DNA of 64,000 nucleotides from Urechis unicinctus (taxonomy: Eukaryota; Annelida; Polychaeta; Xenopneusta; Urechidae): positions 26,820,118-26,884,117 of the forward strand of contig CM067344.1 of assembly GCA_034190875.2 (NCBI GenBank), in the 5' to 3' direction. Each line of letters begins with the position of its first letter. Positions within the stretch are counted from its first letter, which is position 1. This document shows positions 1-13,223 of this stretch, piece by piece. The notes beneath the pieces are model-generated. The model made no database searches. It worked only from the letters and a program-made list of their open reading frames with translations, and had not been told where the DNA came from. A program made the position numbers and the translations under genes.

Positions 1-817
1 CAAGGCTCTTTAAGCAGTCTTAGCAAGTCGATCATTTATTTTCTTAAAGTATATTTCTGTCAAAACCGAGCATCAACACTCAGGTATACCGTTCTCTATA
101 AAGATACACCCATTCAGTGGAGGTTCGTTTGCGTTAGCTAGTTTGCATATTTTCAAGCAAATCGCTCGATGCTTCCATGGTCTTGTTAGTGCTGAGCACT
201 TGGATGATAACTTTTTACCTATGCACAGATGGCTAGTGCGTAACTCATCGTTTGAATTCCAGACCTTGGGGGATTGGACAACAGCAAATCAATCACTGAG
301 ACATATATCTTTATATATCCTATGCTTCACTACTGCATTCAATTGTTGGCAACTTCGTAGATGCTTGTCAACAAATACAACCGTTTTCGCGAGAATAAAC
401 TGGAGTATAAAGTGGACACCCCAGATAATATACCAGTGATAGCTACACTGTGTAATGTGACAGCTACTTTACATAATTCCACGTCCTGGGATGTATGAAG
501 CGTAAAAAAATATCATTATAAAACATAAATATCATTTCAAATGCAAAAACCTGAAGCAATAATTATTGATGATAGATAACCTACATTCTATTTAATACTA
601 TGCATAAAGGTAAGTATTTTGTCAGCTCTGCGAATGGAACAAAGTAAGGAAAATTATGACAAAAGCTCCTGTGATAGCCTTAGGTTCTCATATGCTCGGT
701 CAACATAAAGAATTATCCAACACCAAATTTAAGGCATCAAAACCGAGTAAGCCTCTAAATATATGCTTAATGGAGAAGAATGTACCGAACGTACGATAGT
801 ATAACCGTATGTTTCAT
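1..817. other. AT-rich non-coding stretch
   Basis: I see no recognisable gene here. The one open frame of 98 codons (143-439) has no domain-like pattern and no convincing splice sites. The stretch is not part of the duplicated block, which begins near 818. Confidence 0.6.
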
Positions 818-3800
818 TGCGGTTTTCATTTATGCCATTTGATATTTGATAGTCCTATTAACAATGTGGAGACACGCTATTACTCATACAACGAAGTGGT
901 CGATCACCTATGCTTGCCGACATTTATTGTCCATACTCGTTCAACGCCTTCAGTCTGTCGCAATGACATTGACTCGCAGTCATATTTTTAGACACACCCA
1001 CACATTAGCACTACTTCAGCAATGTCCGATGTTGCCTATCACTCTTTATTGTGAATTACAAGATTGATCCAGCGAACTATACAACTTATCCATGGTGGTT
1101 GTTATTCAAAACATAGCAATATTTGATGGTATCTGTCTTGACAACACAAAAGAATGTCTCAATTGTACTTCAATCTCTCTCTGAGCTCAATTTGCAAGCC
1201 GGGCTCAAAGTAATATGTGCTGGACTGCTCAGCCGTACCTTGCTGGCGTCAAATCACAGTGCATCCTTGAAGCACGTGACCACCATCATACCAGCTTTCA
1301 CCCAGGGTTCACAGAAAAAACGTTATCATGGAAATGATGTCTTATGAATAATCCATTAACATTTATCTCCTAAATTGTCCAGACTTTGAGGTAGGTGTGG
1401 TGCCATTGTCAGATTGTTGTGGTCTTTTTTTACACGGCTTCAAGTGAAAACAAACCGTGACCTAGAGGGTTTTGAATGGCTATTGGATATTCTTCAACAT
1501 TCCCTTATACGGGCTACACTCAAGTCTAACAAGAATTATTTGAGGACGGCAGATGTCTCAAAACTCAGTGGCCAGGCAGCGGGAGTCTTACCTGTACGGG
1601 AGGATCTAGACTACATCGATTGTGTTGTCGTCAATATACCTACCGGAAAAGGTATATGCAGCTATCTGAAGTATTAAATACCCATTTATCTATGCAATGA
1701 ATTTACTCAGTTGGGGATGCCACATCCAACGGAAAATGAATTTTGTTAGGTTAATATATAATGTATGGCCTAACAATTATACAGTTAGTTGTTCTAAGCG
1801 GAACACATGGGCTGCAAAATATGTTAGACTCCAAGTCGCATTTTGACATCGCTATATAACACAACAGATGAGTTCAGTGATTTACATTACACCTATAGTT
1901 CTTAAATCTGTTGCATTCATATGCATATCAACTCAAACGGTTCCTGATGCGTGAGCTCCAAAAAACTGTACCTATTTGGCTTGTGCATCTGGCTATCGCT
2001 CAAGGACATTTGCTTCCCTCATTAATCGGTTGTGTTCCGTCTTTGCCCTCTCGTTGCATGTAACATAACATTTTACAACATATCGGATCTCGGAGCAGGC
2101 GTTTATGCGCAGCGGCAAGCCTATTTTCGGGTTCAACCATAGAAGGCGCTATATCGGGAAAAGTATATCCATGTGTGAAGTAGATGCATAATAAAGCAGT
2201 TAATCGTTCCTGTACTAAACACTTCATAAACTATATGGACAATCGAGTTATTCATAATTTTGTGATCTAAGATCGACTGATCATTACGGTAATAAGTTAT
2301 AAAACACTAATTAAACAACCATGTGTGATTACCATTATCTTACTTATCAATATGGGAATGTGCGGTCAAGCAACAATGCAAAGGCTATAATAAATTTCTC
2401 TGTAGCATAGAAAAGTAGCATAGCTAAGCCGGATCTGGGTGCAAATACAAAAAAATGAAAATAAGAAGATACCCTTATTAATGAATAACAACAGCAATAA
2501 TTATAATAAAATGATACAAATAGTAATTAATATCTAACATTTTGCTGGTAGCTAATCACAGTACTTAAATCCTCGATACAACAGACGAAATGATTCGGAT
2601 ATCGTTTTTTGAATAAAAAGAACAGAATGCATGTTACCTTAGCATCTATGAATAAATAAATGAACCGATATTTGATGCAAATAAATCATGCATTGACAAT
2701 TTCATTTCCTTGTTTACAGGAAAGTTAAGGCAAAGGATCGACTCCATTCATGGTATTTACATTTATGATATTATAGTATTGGCGAATATATAAATACTTA
2801 ATTAGTCAATCGTTTTATTCTTTACATCAAGAACAATTTCACACAAGGATATTGCATTCTAATTCATGCTGGGGTATAACAACTGTAGACCACAGATGAA
2901 GCTTTGTAATTAGGAATGTGACATCTAAAGAATAATTGCAGTGCTCGTGTCACAACCTCAACAGCTACCAGATGAAGACGTGATGCTTTCAAGGCGTTCT
3001 TGCTAAATAACTGATTGCAAACAATAGCTACAGGGCAAAAGATAATTGAAAATGACGAAAACAAACATGGGAAACTGCTTTTGCAATATGATGTTTCAAT
3101 GACATTCACAATGACAAACAATGACCATCTAGACCACACAAATCGTAATTGCTATCATTTTCTCCCGAAGAGAAGAAATTATTCACATTTATGGTGATTT
3201 CATGCTATAAAACTTCAATAGAATACCTTACAGATATACTGTAGGGGTGTTAAAAGATACGTAGAGATCTGAGCGCTAGTATCTGCATTCAGAATCAAAG
3301 GGATGCCTTGCATCATAATTCGCTGATCAAGTCAACTCTTTTGGCATGTAGTTTAGCTTGACTATAATTCCACATTTGATCAAGTAGTTTATCGCTTTTG
3401 TAGTTGTCTCTCTAATCTGTCGGTATTGTAGTAATTTTGCGAGTTACTTCTTGTTAAATGGCAATCTTGAGCACGCCTTGGTAGTCGATTAAACCACCAG
3501 GATTTGCAAATCGTCCCTAACATCTCGTTATAACCATTGATTAGTGATGCAACTTCATGAGACCGGCTACCAGGATGTCTTCGATCGGCTACCAGGATGT
3601 TTTCTGTATGGTACTTTGACACACGCTTGGGTACAGACTGAAGAGTCATATTTGGTATGGATGATTACATAAACATCGTTAATAACACATCATGGGCGGG
3701 GCATATACCACGCTCAACTTCCAACCATACCTAATATAAATCATTCAAATAAACATCACGAAGAATTTGATTCAATCTATGATGATGAATGCCACATTAT

Positions 3801-6800
3801 ATTGGCGCTATGGGGTTTACATTTCAAACGATGGGGATTGCAATGACGCACAGTGCTTAATGTAACAATATTAGTATGTCATATATAACCCGAATGTTAT
3901 AACCAATAGCGCTATAGGGATTCATTTAGCCGATTCTGAATGTCACCATTGGTGATGAGTGCTTCCCTCTTTTCTGGAATTCTAGATATGATTATAATGT
4001 GTATTAGTCTAAATATAGTAATAAAATAGTCTACATAAACTACGACTTGTAGCTACTTGTTAGAGTTAAATGTATGTGAAAAATCGGGTCAAGTTAAAAT
4101 AACCCGATTTTCTGTCCACGAGAATAATGCTGAATCCCAGACAAAGTAAAATATCTATAGTTAAGAGAACTATAATGTTATTTAGGGTAATTGTTCCGTG
4201 TTCAATGTTCCGTGTTTTGCAATGGTTTAATGATAAAGGAAGCGATAGTCTATAATGGATTATAAAACGTTTTTGCAAGGTAATCTAGCCAACGGCTTAA
4301 CTGTGTAAGGTTTTTTGATTTTATTTATATCAAATTAGACGGCAATCAATGGCATTTAACAACCTCAAATGTTGGACTTAAAACTTGATGAATGCAAGGT
4401 CGGTGATCGTAAATCCGAATTTTCTCAGCTACTCAGGTGTCTGATTGTTTATTCACGCGATTATAAAATGTTTTGCACCAAGATCGGTTTGGCATAATTA
4501 TGGTAATAACAGCGTCATTCACGTTGCTTTCGCTTAGGAGGTTGGGGTATTCCGATGCATAGTAATTAGCGATCGTGTAACGTAACATATATACAAGGCT
4601 TGTCTCTTGTCCTTGCCTTACCTACCTTATTACTGGGAATTGAATACGACCTATAACGAATTCAAGTCTGTAGAACAAACACAATATCGCAAACCAACTG
4701 CTTTTTACTCAGTGTCATTACACTCATTACATCGTATGCAAATTACAAGGTGCGGTCGATACTAGGGCTGCTGGAGCAGATAAAGACGTAAGACTATCAA
4801 ACGACCCAAACATTCTAACTAACCTGTTTTTTAACGGGCTGTCTAGGCATTGAATGAATCCTACAGCATTGAACGATTTTTTACCCACTACATCAGATTA
4901 TAACTTCACAGACAGTCAGAAATATATTTGCCAGAACGTACGTTTGTGTCGACAAAGCACGGTTACGTTCAGGGTATACTTTCGGGAAGTATCTTACGCG
5001 GAATACGAGTGATGCTATGGATTAAATAGTTACATTTATATGGAGAACATTTTGTCTTTATCACACACACTTGCGTGATTATTATTTGGAATGCCACAAT
5101 TTACACACATTCCAAATAGCCTATTATCAATTAAAAATGCAGATGTATCATATAAAGGGCACAACGAATTCCATGCTCAATTTTGGCTCTTAAGCTTCCA
5201 GTACAAATTTCATAAGCACACGTATCTACCAAGATCATGTAATAACACTGACGTGGCATGTTGTTAAATGTATTCTTATGTTTCGTGAACACGTCCAGAT
5301 ATAAAACATATGTATCAAATTAACTTGGCTCGGTAAATTGATTCCCAGAATCGTCTATAATCGTGACACGCAGTTACAGTCAACTGCGTCGTAAATATAC
5401 TCAATGCCCCTTCATACACACGATGTCACAGCCCCTAACAGGCTTCCCCTGTGTACCTTTTGGTCATAGCCCATATAGTCCTCCACCTTTGCATTACCCG
5501 CCCCCCCCCCCCCCCCCCTCCCTTTCCACGTCCCATGCAACTACCCTGTCTGCACATGACCGGATTACAGCATGTTCTAGGTGAATGGTAATGGTTAAAC
5601 ACGACTGAGTGGTTGAGGAAAAACACCATATTACTCCATCTTAAACTCTGAAAACTGGAGTTTGCATCATTACCATTCATTACCCTAATAATGTTTTATT
5701 TCCTCATGCTTTATCATAATGGACAATGAAGCCAATGATACAAAGAACCAACACTTGCTAACACGAAAAGCATAACGTGATCAGGTTTTGACCACGCTAT
5801 GATGACACAACATTATTGCAAGATATATCATGACGTCAGTTTAGAGGGCATGACTATGAATAAATTGCTGAACGACTGGAAAAGAAAACTCTGCTTTTCA
5901 CATGTTACATTGCAGAAATGACATTTGATAGGCTTTACACATGTTGGGTTTGCAGCACCTAGACATAACATCCGATGCGAAAATTCACTTACGTATCGAC
6001 AGACCTAAATTGCAGTCTTTAAAAGTTACCGCCTTCAAGCCATACACTAAGATGCCTGCCATGATGTGGATCACTTCCAATAACTACACATTAGACCTGC
6101 GTGATTTAGTAAATGACAAGATGAACGACAAATGATCAGAGTAAACTCGAATGTCTCAAAAAAGGTTCAACCGAATAAGTGGTAGTTGATTTGCAATAAC
6201 AAGCACAGTGTAATGGTTAAGTTTCTATGTTGTAATTGTATTTTGAGAGTACTATCTCATCAGGTCGAATTCGATCTTTAAATAACCCAATTTGCATATT
6301 TCCGAGCCGCCCTGATAGACAACTATCACACCTGGGCTAGAGAACTTGACAAACCACTATACAATCTGAATCCTATAAGCATCATTCAGCCACATTATAT
6401 CAATATATGGTTCGTCGATTTTTATAATGTTTAGATGACAATGGAACAATGCATTTTTAATGTGGCCAGCCGTCTCCACATAGCAGTTAAACACAGAATT
6501 GTATAACAATGAAGCTCTTGTCATGCCCCAAATGGCAATCAGTATATGGCGTGTCGATTGAAAATACATCTTTGATTTTCTTGATGTCATTTTTTTTTGC
6601 AATGATTGATTGGCGGAATTAAAAAGGAGATAACAATATTAAAACCGCGATCCGATCTCTTGCAATATCAACAAATAATTCATGTGAATAATACCGTTCC
6701 AACCATATCTATTGACATATATATATTGAGCTCGAAATATGTGTCATTTTTACAAGCATACCAATTATGAATTGCTATTGCTATCTTTATTCATAATGTC

Positions 6801-7579
6801 ATATGTCACAAGTCTTGCAGCACAAAGTATTTTTGTTGTTAAAAGTTACTTGTCAGCATTGGCTGAGTTTATGTTCAGTTTTAAATATTAATGCGACCAA
6901 ATGATACGGTAAATTCCCCTCAGAGCTATTGTGATTGAGCATCTATTTGTTAAAGCTTTTCTGATAAATAATACGTTTCTACATATAGTTTTTGCAGGCT
7001 TTCCTAATGACTAGCGGCTTAATCGTTCATTCCAAAATCCAACGTCAGTCATTCTTATCGGATGCAAAAGCAACTTTTATTCAGCTACTCCTCCTTATCG
7101 AAGTAATAGATTAATATAAAATACCCTTCGAATGTATATGGTATTTGTTCATTTGCTACAAATAAGCGATTGCTTTCATTAAATCAATACCTAGCAAGCA
7201 AGCTATTTATGCGATTGAGCTATTGCTTCAACATATTACTACATATAAAGCTACTTTTAAAAATAAATTACGACTGAGTAGTCTATTGTTCTGGATGTTC
7301 CCAGCTGAAGTGAACATACGACTACATAGGTTATGGTGATATTGACAAAGTAACTAACCACAAAGCAAGTGTAATTGAGCAAACAAATGGCTGTTTGTGC
7401 GCAGCGCTATATCTCTGACATTTCCATCCCAACTGCCGTCATGACTCGATGCGTAAGTAAGGCAGTGCATGCCAAAAGAAACCAATACGCTCTCTCATTG
7501 AGTGCGGAGCACCCTGCAGCATACCTGAACGTTGTAGTGTTCGTTGAGAGCCACACATCGTTATGTTTTGACGTAGAGC
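818..7579 (+). repeat. Large direct duplication, copy A
   Basis: This ~6.7 kb block recurs in the same orientation at 14139-20821, with an offset of about 13.24-13.25 kb. Shared landmarks are the poly-C tract, the start of the block around a shared 'atgccatttgatatttgata', and the end 'gttttgacgtagagc'. By eye, the first ~1.8 kb carries many substitutions and indels between copies, while the part from about 2.8 kb onward is nearly identical. Copy A has ~110 bp near 2478-2590 that copy B lacks. Small open frames occur at equal places in both copies, but they look like chance frames kept by recent duplication: none shows a known domain or coding bias. The block may be a true segmental duplication or an uncollapsed haplotype. 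Confidence 0.93.
5501..5518 (+). repeat. Poly-C tract (18 C) in copy A
   Basis: An uninterrupted run of 18 C lies inside a C-rich stretch. The matching run in copy B has 16 C. It is a mononucleotide tract with i-motif/G-quadruplex potential and is prone to length error. Confidence 0.95.
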
Positions 7580-8529
7580 ATAACGTTTGTAACTGCCCAT
7601 GTCCACTGATTCTACAACAGTGATACTTGCTAAACCTAAAGTGATTCGCAGAGTTGTACGATGACTGCATTAAGCGACCAATACCTCGTATATCATTCAA
7701 AGATGAATTGTACAAAATTCACCATTTATTATATTATTTTTGCTTCATAGTTTATTGGCATCAGTAAATGCCTCAATACTGTTTATACTATATATTATTA
7801 TTTAGTCATCGCAACTGACATGATAAGTATTGAATATCAAACATTTTAATCGACAACGGAGTAAATTGCTTGCTTTTCTAGCTGCGCTTTTCAAATGTCG
7901 CGGCTTGAATTGTAATTCCAAACGAGCAGCTAAGAATATGTGGTTGGTAATTATCAGATACTGCTAGGATCTGTGGGCCAATTTTGTCATGAGACACCAT
8001 AAATTTGGCCAATGACAGTATTACCTGCTGCTGTGGACAATATAAAGACATGATTCTTTTTGCTTGCAGTGTCAAATCGCAGTGTCTACTTTTAATAATT
8101 ACACTGTTCTGCTAGTACTAAGTTTATGAGCCATTTTTAAACAGACCTAAGAAATAATCAGCGTCGACTTACGTGAATATGATTAATTAGATCCTGTAGT
8201 AAGTCATCGCAGAGCAATTACAAGCGGCCTGGGTGAGGAAGTGTAACATGCATCAGGTGGTATCCTTCCCGCTTCCTTCCTGTCATTGCAGCTCAACTTT
8301 ACGGCAGTCAATGGTAAAAGTGACAATTTGCCTACAGGACGTGACGCAAGTAGAGTTTGTATTTCCAAGCAAAATGAGATACTTGGTTATTGTGTAGACA
8401 TCCTGCCGGTGTGTTCTCAATATTCCGCCGCGGGTTAAGTTGGGCGACTTGAAATGGATCGATATTTACACTCTTTAGGTTGCTTCGTCTTGCATTTAGG
8501 CTTCGAGTCATTTCTGGATGACTTTAACC
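7580..8529. other. Single-copy AT-rich spacer
   Basis: This spacer lies between the end of copy A and the first signal-peptide exon. I see no coding sequence. The promoter of the PAN-like gene should lie in its right part, but no convincing TATA box or initiator could be picked out. Confidence 0.5.
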
Positions 8530-8581
8530 ATGGGATGCAACGTGCTTAGGGTGTTCGCTTTATGCATGGGGACGTTAACTG
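8530..8581 (+). CDS. First coding exon (signal peptide) of PAN-like gene
   Basis: An ATG opens 17 codons reading MGCNVLRVFALCMGTLT plus one extra base, directly followed by a consensus splice donor (gtaagt at 8582). The peptide has a short polar start, a basic residue, then a hydrophobic core, as expected of a secretory signal. The exon ends in phase 1. That fits the next exon at 9502, which starts with two bases completing a valine codon after a tract ending in an acceptor AG. The intron would be 920 bp. The frame match between an independently recognised signal peptide and a Cys-rich exon is the main support. The 5' UTR and transcription start are not identified. Confidence 0.65.
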
Positions 8582-9501
8582 GTAAGTAACTATTGTTAAT
8601 TGATCATTGCGAGTGAATTCTATTCTATACTTTTCAAATCGTTTTCCTATTTTATGGCGCCATGGTGTAAAGACGTCGATTGTAAGAATATGGTTCAGTT
8701 TTATCAACACATATTGCGATATCATGGTTAAAAATAGCGTGCATTTTACAGACAACAAATAAAAATACATATGACCTCTACTAACTGCATATTTCAAATG
8801 GTACGACTAAGACTGATCGTTAGTTTAATTCTGGTAAATGTCTGGAAACATTACTCGTAGCAGCGCTATTCAAAAGTTGCAGCCCAGTGCAGTACGATTT
8901 ATAAGGTGCAACTTTCATGAGTCTGAGGTAACGCAGTCAAACAGTGACTAGCTGTACGGCATCCGTCAATTTGATATGCTTGTCAAGTACTCTTCGTGGT
9001 ACAGCTGCCTGCTCACTTGGCATGTCATATAAGGACTATCATATCCATCATTTCCCATAACGTGTTGTAATGTTAAATTTGCGCTTTAGCTGTGAACTGA
9101 TCCTGAACATATGTGATACATAGCAAGATATTAAATGTTAGAGTTCCAAACATAATGTCACTATATTGATTACTGTATATAGCATATAACATTAGCAGTC
9201 CACCGGCAGACTGGCATCGTTTTATTCGTCCATGTCAATTGGTAGGGCCGGTTATGATGGGTAGCACATAGGTCGGCTTACTGATGCTCTTTATCATGGT
9301 GGGCAAATCCCATAGCACACCGCAAAATTTCGTCATCAATGACTGATTTGTGGTTGTATTTGCGATCCCCCTCGTTAGAGAAATATACAACCCGATAAAA
9401 CATTCATAACAAATCTAGTTTGAGGCCAGAATAGAAAAGCAGAGAATATCAATGATTAATTCAGAATGTGTTTGTTATTATCATGCTTTGTTATTACGCA
9501 G

Positions 9502-9830
9502 TGGGCGATCTGAGATACGTCGACTACAGCTGCCAACATAACGCATTTCCTCGGCAAGACAACTTCTACCAGCAAGAACAAGCCTTTTCTGCCATTCATT
9601 GTGGTGTGTTCTGCAGTTCAGACGCACAATGTCGATCCTTTGGCGTTTGGTCTGGCCATGGAAGCGCCATGGTTACTTGCAGATTGTATTCTGGATATGG
9701 AGTATCAACGATGCACCACTCGTTAAGTAAGTATTGCAGTAAATCACCCTTCCCTTCATCGACAACCCAGAAGACTGTACTAACCACGTCAACAGTTGCT
9801 ACACGAAACAACGAATACGATGACGATTGA
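9502..9830 (+). CDS. Secreted PAN/apple-like domain exon
   Basis: The exon starts after an acceptor (ttattacgcag, ending 9501) and continues the frame of the signal exon at 8530-8581. The mature part begins VGDLRYVDYSC and carries six cysteines: one near the start, then C-x3-C-x5-C (in HCGVFCSSDAQCRSF), then TCRLYS and KYCS. This spacing, with an aromatic/SFGVW segment between the cysteines and a 'C-R-L-Y-S' strand, is typical of PAN/apple folds, which bind protein or sugar outside the cell. About 75 residues of domain are followed by a Thr/Ser-rich stretch and a stop at 9828-9830. The last dozen codons turn acidic and lose the Thr/Ser bias, while the +1 frame keeps it. The reading frame therefore may shift near 9785-9805 (sequence error, pseudogenisation or an unrecognised splice). 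Family assignment is by pattern only. Confidence 0.55.
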
Positions 9831-9972
9831 ACCATTTCTAACGACACCAACGAGCCCACAGACAACGACCCCAACATCTTCTACGAAAACACTGTCGGCT
9901 ACCTCATCCACCGTTGTCAGGGTGGATTCGTCAACATCCCCTAGCTCAAACAAGGAAAAAGAAATACACTGA
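9805..9972 (+). CDS. Thr/Ser-rich mucin-like tail in the +1 frame
   Basis: Relative to the PAN-like exon, the +1 frame from about 9784 to the TGA at 9970-9972 encodes a strongly Thr/Ser/Pro-rich stretch (for example TTPTSPQTTTPTSSTKTLS), ending in a charged tail, NKEKEIH. Such O-glycosylated linkers commonly follow PAN domains in secreted or surface proteins. The bias appears in this frame only, so it was probably coding. It overlaps the last ~25 bases of the upstream frame. How the two frames connect is not resolved from the sequence. Confidence 0.4.
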   Translation, partial: ETTNTMTIEPFLTTPTSPQTTTPTSSTKTLSATSSTVVRVDSSTSPSSNKEKEIH

Positions 9973-10348
9973 TAATTTCCTGATCTTTATCGTTGTTACG
10001 TGTGATTGTGATGGTATGATGGATTACATTTTTTGAATTTTAAGATCTGGAAGTTCGGAGTTTTATAAAGCAGTACAGATTTTCATGTTCACATTTCAAA
10101 TCGGGGTTTATACTAACATCTATGCGCATAATCGAAATTGTCTCGATGGAAAACATTGATTCAACATCAAAATGGACCCGAGTGATTGTTGCTCATATGT
10201 ATTTCAGTGAATTTACCACTCCGAAACATACTTCACACGCGCGCTCATAAAGGGCTAGGAGCGTTTAAAACAGATTGTAATATATTATTACAAGTTTGTA
10301 ATAATATGATGAATTCAATTAAAAAATTCATTCATGAAGGAGTTGAAA
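9973..10348. other. Short intergenic stretch
   Basis: The stretch lies between the Thr/Ser-rich tail and the second signal-peptide exon. I saw no clear polyadenylation signal. It would hold the 3' end of the first gene and the promoter of the next, if they are separate genes. Confidence 0.4.
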
Positions 10349-10400
10349 ATGATCACCGCCTCTATTGGTTTGATCACATTGACATATGTTACATTCGCAG
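10349..10400 (+). CDS. Second signal-peptide-like first exon
   Basis: The ATG at 10349 opens 17 codons reading MITASIGLITLTYVTFA plus one G, followed at once by a donor-like gtaata. Length (52 nt), phase 1 and hydrophobic composition all match the exon at 8530-8581, although the sequences are not alike. This suggests a second secreted-protein gene of the same architecture. Its partner exon is uncertain: candidates lie at 11489-11680 and 13874-14097. The donor lacks the G at +5, so it is weaker than the first. Confidence 0.4.
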
Positions 10401-11488
10401 GTAATAATTGTCAATAGATGTTCTGGGCAATTAACCAGTTATTTCTTTTTACGACATTTCTAAGCATTAAATGCTTATTGCATCGAATTGTGTTATGGAC
10501 AAACGTTTATTCAGGCGTTAATTCTAACGAAATGATTTGCCTCTCAGACAGAGGATGTTAAAATGAGTGACGATGCGTATTCGAGCTAGACAGCTGGATC
10601 AAGCCGTGTGCTCATGATTAAAAAGTTTTGCATTTGATCGCAACTATAAAAACTATGCCTGCGCAAGACTAACTTCAACAGGAGCGCTGCAGTTTGTCGA
10701 TAAATTCTGGAAAGAAGATTGGCTCAATACTTGGGCTTCGTGACCCTTTATGATTACCACATTATATAATAGGCATAGTGCTCGGTAGAAGTGCTCCCAC
10801 ATGGAATGATGGCGCAAACTAACAATACCCGTCGATTTTACCGATTGAGGGGTTGGCTTTGCACACATAATGCTGTTTCTTAGTTGCGCGGCTGTGTTGT
10901 CAACATGTGATGGCAGGCAACCATTATTAGATGGTGAGCGACAAAGAAGCCCGGGTGAAATGGAAGATAAAAAATAAAACAATTTCGTTAGACAACTTTG
11001 TTGCACCGTTGGTAGCGATCCATCAGTGAATTAACCACTCTATGGATCCGTTGGTGTTGCAGTCGTCGGATGTTGTATTTCATATTCGCGCATCGCGTTA
11101 CGGTGTTACATCGGGCACGAAAGCCTCGGTGGAGGCTTGGTTTTGTATGGTTAAAATGGTATCGCATATGTAGATGAGGTAGCTTGCGCATAAAGCAGCT
11201 CTCTCGTGAAACCGTGCTAACAGACAACTGCTTATTGCAAGCTGATATTGTCAGGGACCAACAACAAGCAATTTCGCCTTATTCATTGATGACGCTAAAT
11301 AAAGCGGCCCATTCAAAGTAAACCTTAAAGTGATGCCCCGGTAAGTAAAGCAGTGTAGGCTAGTCTGCGACTATATTGCGTGAAAATGACAGCTTCTTCA
11401 AAGAGTACTGTCAAAGATATAGTAATATCCACCATTTTGATCATTATATGTCCCTCTTAATTCTGTTCTGTCTTTATGTTCTGTCCAA
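10401..11488. other. Presumed intron or spacer
   Basis: I see no coding signal. Minus-strand open frames at 10653-11006 and 10988-11227 have no domain-like features. Confidence 0.4.
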
Positions 11489-11680
11489 ATGTACGAATGT
11501 CCCCGGAGTCATGAGTACTTAGCACCAGTATGCTGGAAAGACAATAATACCCGTGATGTGGAATTCGATTACCAACACAAAAAAAACAGCGGAAGTCAAT
11601 TAAGAATTGTTAAGCCAATAGAAATGACAGCCGACCAGAAGGGATATCAATGTACAGTCTGGTGTGCTATTGACAGTTGA
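11489..11680 (+). CDS. Weak exon candidate, Ig-like C-terminal half
   Basis: This open frame of 63 codons contains LRIVKPIEMTADQKGYQCTVWC. That resembles the end of an immunoglobulin-like domain (strand E, then D-x-G/K-x-Y-x-C), with an earlier cysteine and tryptophan in PVCWKD. A pyrimidine-rich tract (ttctgttctgtctttatgtt) lies just upstream, but I could not find a fitting AG acceptor. It may be a decayed exon of the local secreted-gene cluster, or a chance frame. Confidence 0.22.
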   Translation: MYECPRSHEYLAPVCWKDNNTRDVEFDYQHKKNSGSQLRIVKPIEMTADQKGYQCTVWCAIDS

Positions 11681-13223
11681 CCCACAAAAGACATACATTT
11701 TACATTTCACATGCTAATAATATGCGCATCATTTCGGTTCGCCTCAAAGGCACCGGTGCGTTTAAGATGAAGCCAGTGGATATCATGTCCGTATCAACGC
11801 AGTCAGAACGATGTGCATATAATGAAAAAGCCCCAAAATGATATACGCGAATCAGCTTGGCGCTGTGACATCTACATGGTGGTCGGTGTGTACCTAGGCC
11901 CGTGGTTTAATTATTCTCAGCTTCCGCCATATTAAACTTCTTGTGTAACCTATACTAGAGCAGCATCTGTAATAATAGGGTGTTGGTCGTTGAATGAACA
12001 GAGAGTGAGCAATCATCGTGAGAGTATGTCAACGTTGACGTATAGTTAAGACTGTATTCGTTCGCAACGCTTTGAAACTGTGTAACGTCTATCCATTTAT
12101 CTCCTCTACCAAGCCGTTAACAAAAATACATGATTCTCATGGAGTTTTGTCCACCGTTGCTGCTAGGTGAGCTAGAGGTCTAAGCGTAACGCCAATCAGT
12201 GCACACCGACGCAAATACGTTACATCAGATGCATGAACGGGTGGTGCACTTTGTCTGGCTGTCTCTATAATAACCACATGAAGACATAGACTAACACCCT
12301 TAGAGGCGGCTACACACTAAGTGGCAATATAGAGTTCCATAGGCACTGATGTTGATTTCGGATAAGGCACGTGGAATGGTCATAAGCTATTACCTTCATG
12401 TATCCACAAACGTATCGTATGACGGGCACTAAAACTTGTCGCCACATAATGTATGATGTAATTACCGCCAGTGCCCAAGCTCACGAGCTACTTTGAGCTA
12501 CAAGTTGATTTTTGGCGCGACAAAACTAATCGCGGTAAACTTTATTCACCTGTCAGAGAATATCAGTGTTTGCGCTTGTGTGCTTATGTGAATAAAAAAT
12601 CATAAAAAATGCATTAAGGAATATTTTCATTTAAAAATTATTAATTTCACGTGCATTGGTGTCACACATTGTCAGCTTGATATTTGGTATAAGTGTTTTC
12701 TGTTGATCAAAGCCGAATCTTGGTAGGAGCGGAGCTTGTTATTAAACATGTTTATGTACTTTTCATGGCAATTGAAACCACTGGTAGCGATGATCATTCC
12801 CACGTTATAAAATGTGTCCTTTGCAAAGCATCAACACGACTCCTACTTTAAATATTTCATAAATGTTTTAGTTCAACACTTTAGGTGTCAAGTGACTTTA
12901 TAGATTGTTCTGTTGTAAACAGTATTAATCGGAAGTATTTCGAGAGGTTCAAAGCATTATCAAATCAGTTACAAGCGCCTGTCTTCAATATGTGCAAAAT
13001 TCACATGATTATGCAATTTCAGGACATATCGTTGGTTATGAAACAAACGTATAGACTATTTGCTTTCCCATGAGGCGAACCGAGTGCCCTTGGTCGTGGC
13101 TATGGATTTAGTTAGCAATGTATTTATATTATTCTGGTAACTGTGTCTCATTTTGTCTCCTGCACTCGGTATGCGTGATTAACAAATTGATAAATTGTTC
13201 GTTAACGCCAGTCATCTGATAGC
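11681..13223. other. AT-rich spacer, no gene seen
   Basis: No coding region is supported. A 62-codon open frame at 12885-13073 lacks features. Confidence 0.45.

Noticed and set aside
2864-3139. 91-codon minus-strand frame present in both duplication copies (also 16112-16387)
   Set aside because: The conservation is explained by recent duplication. Another frame is open there too, and no domain or codon bias is visible.
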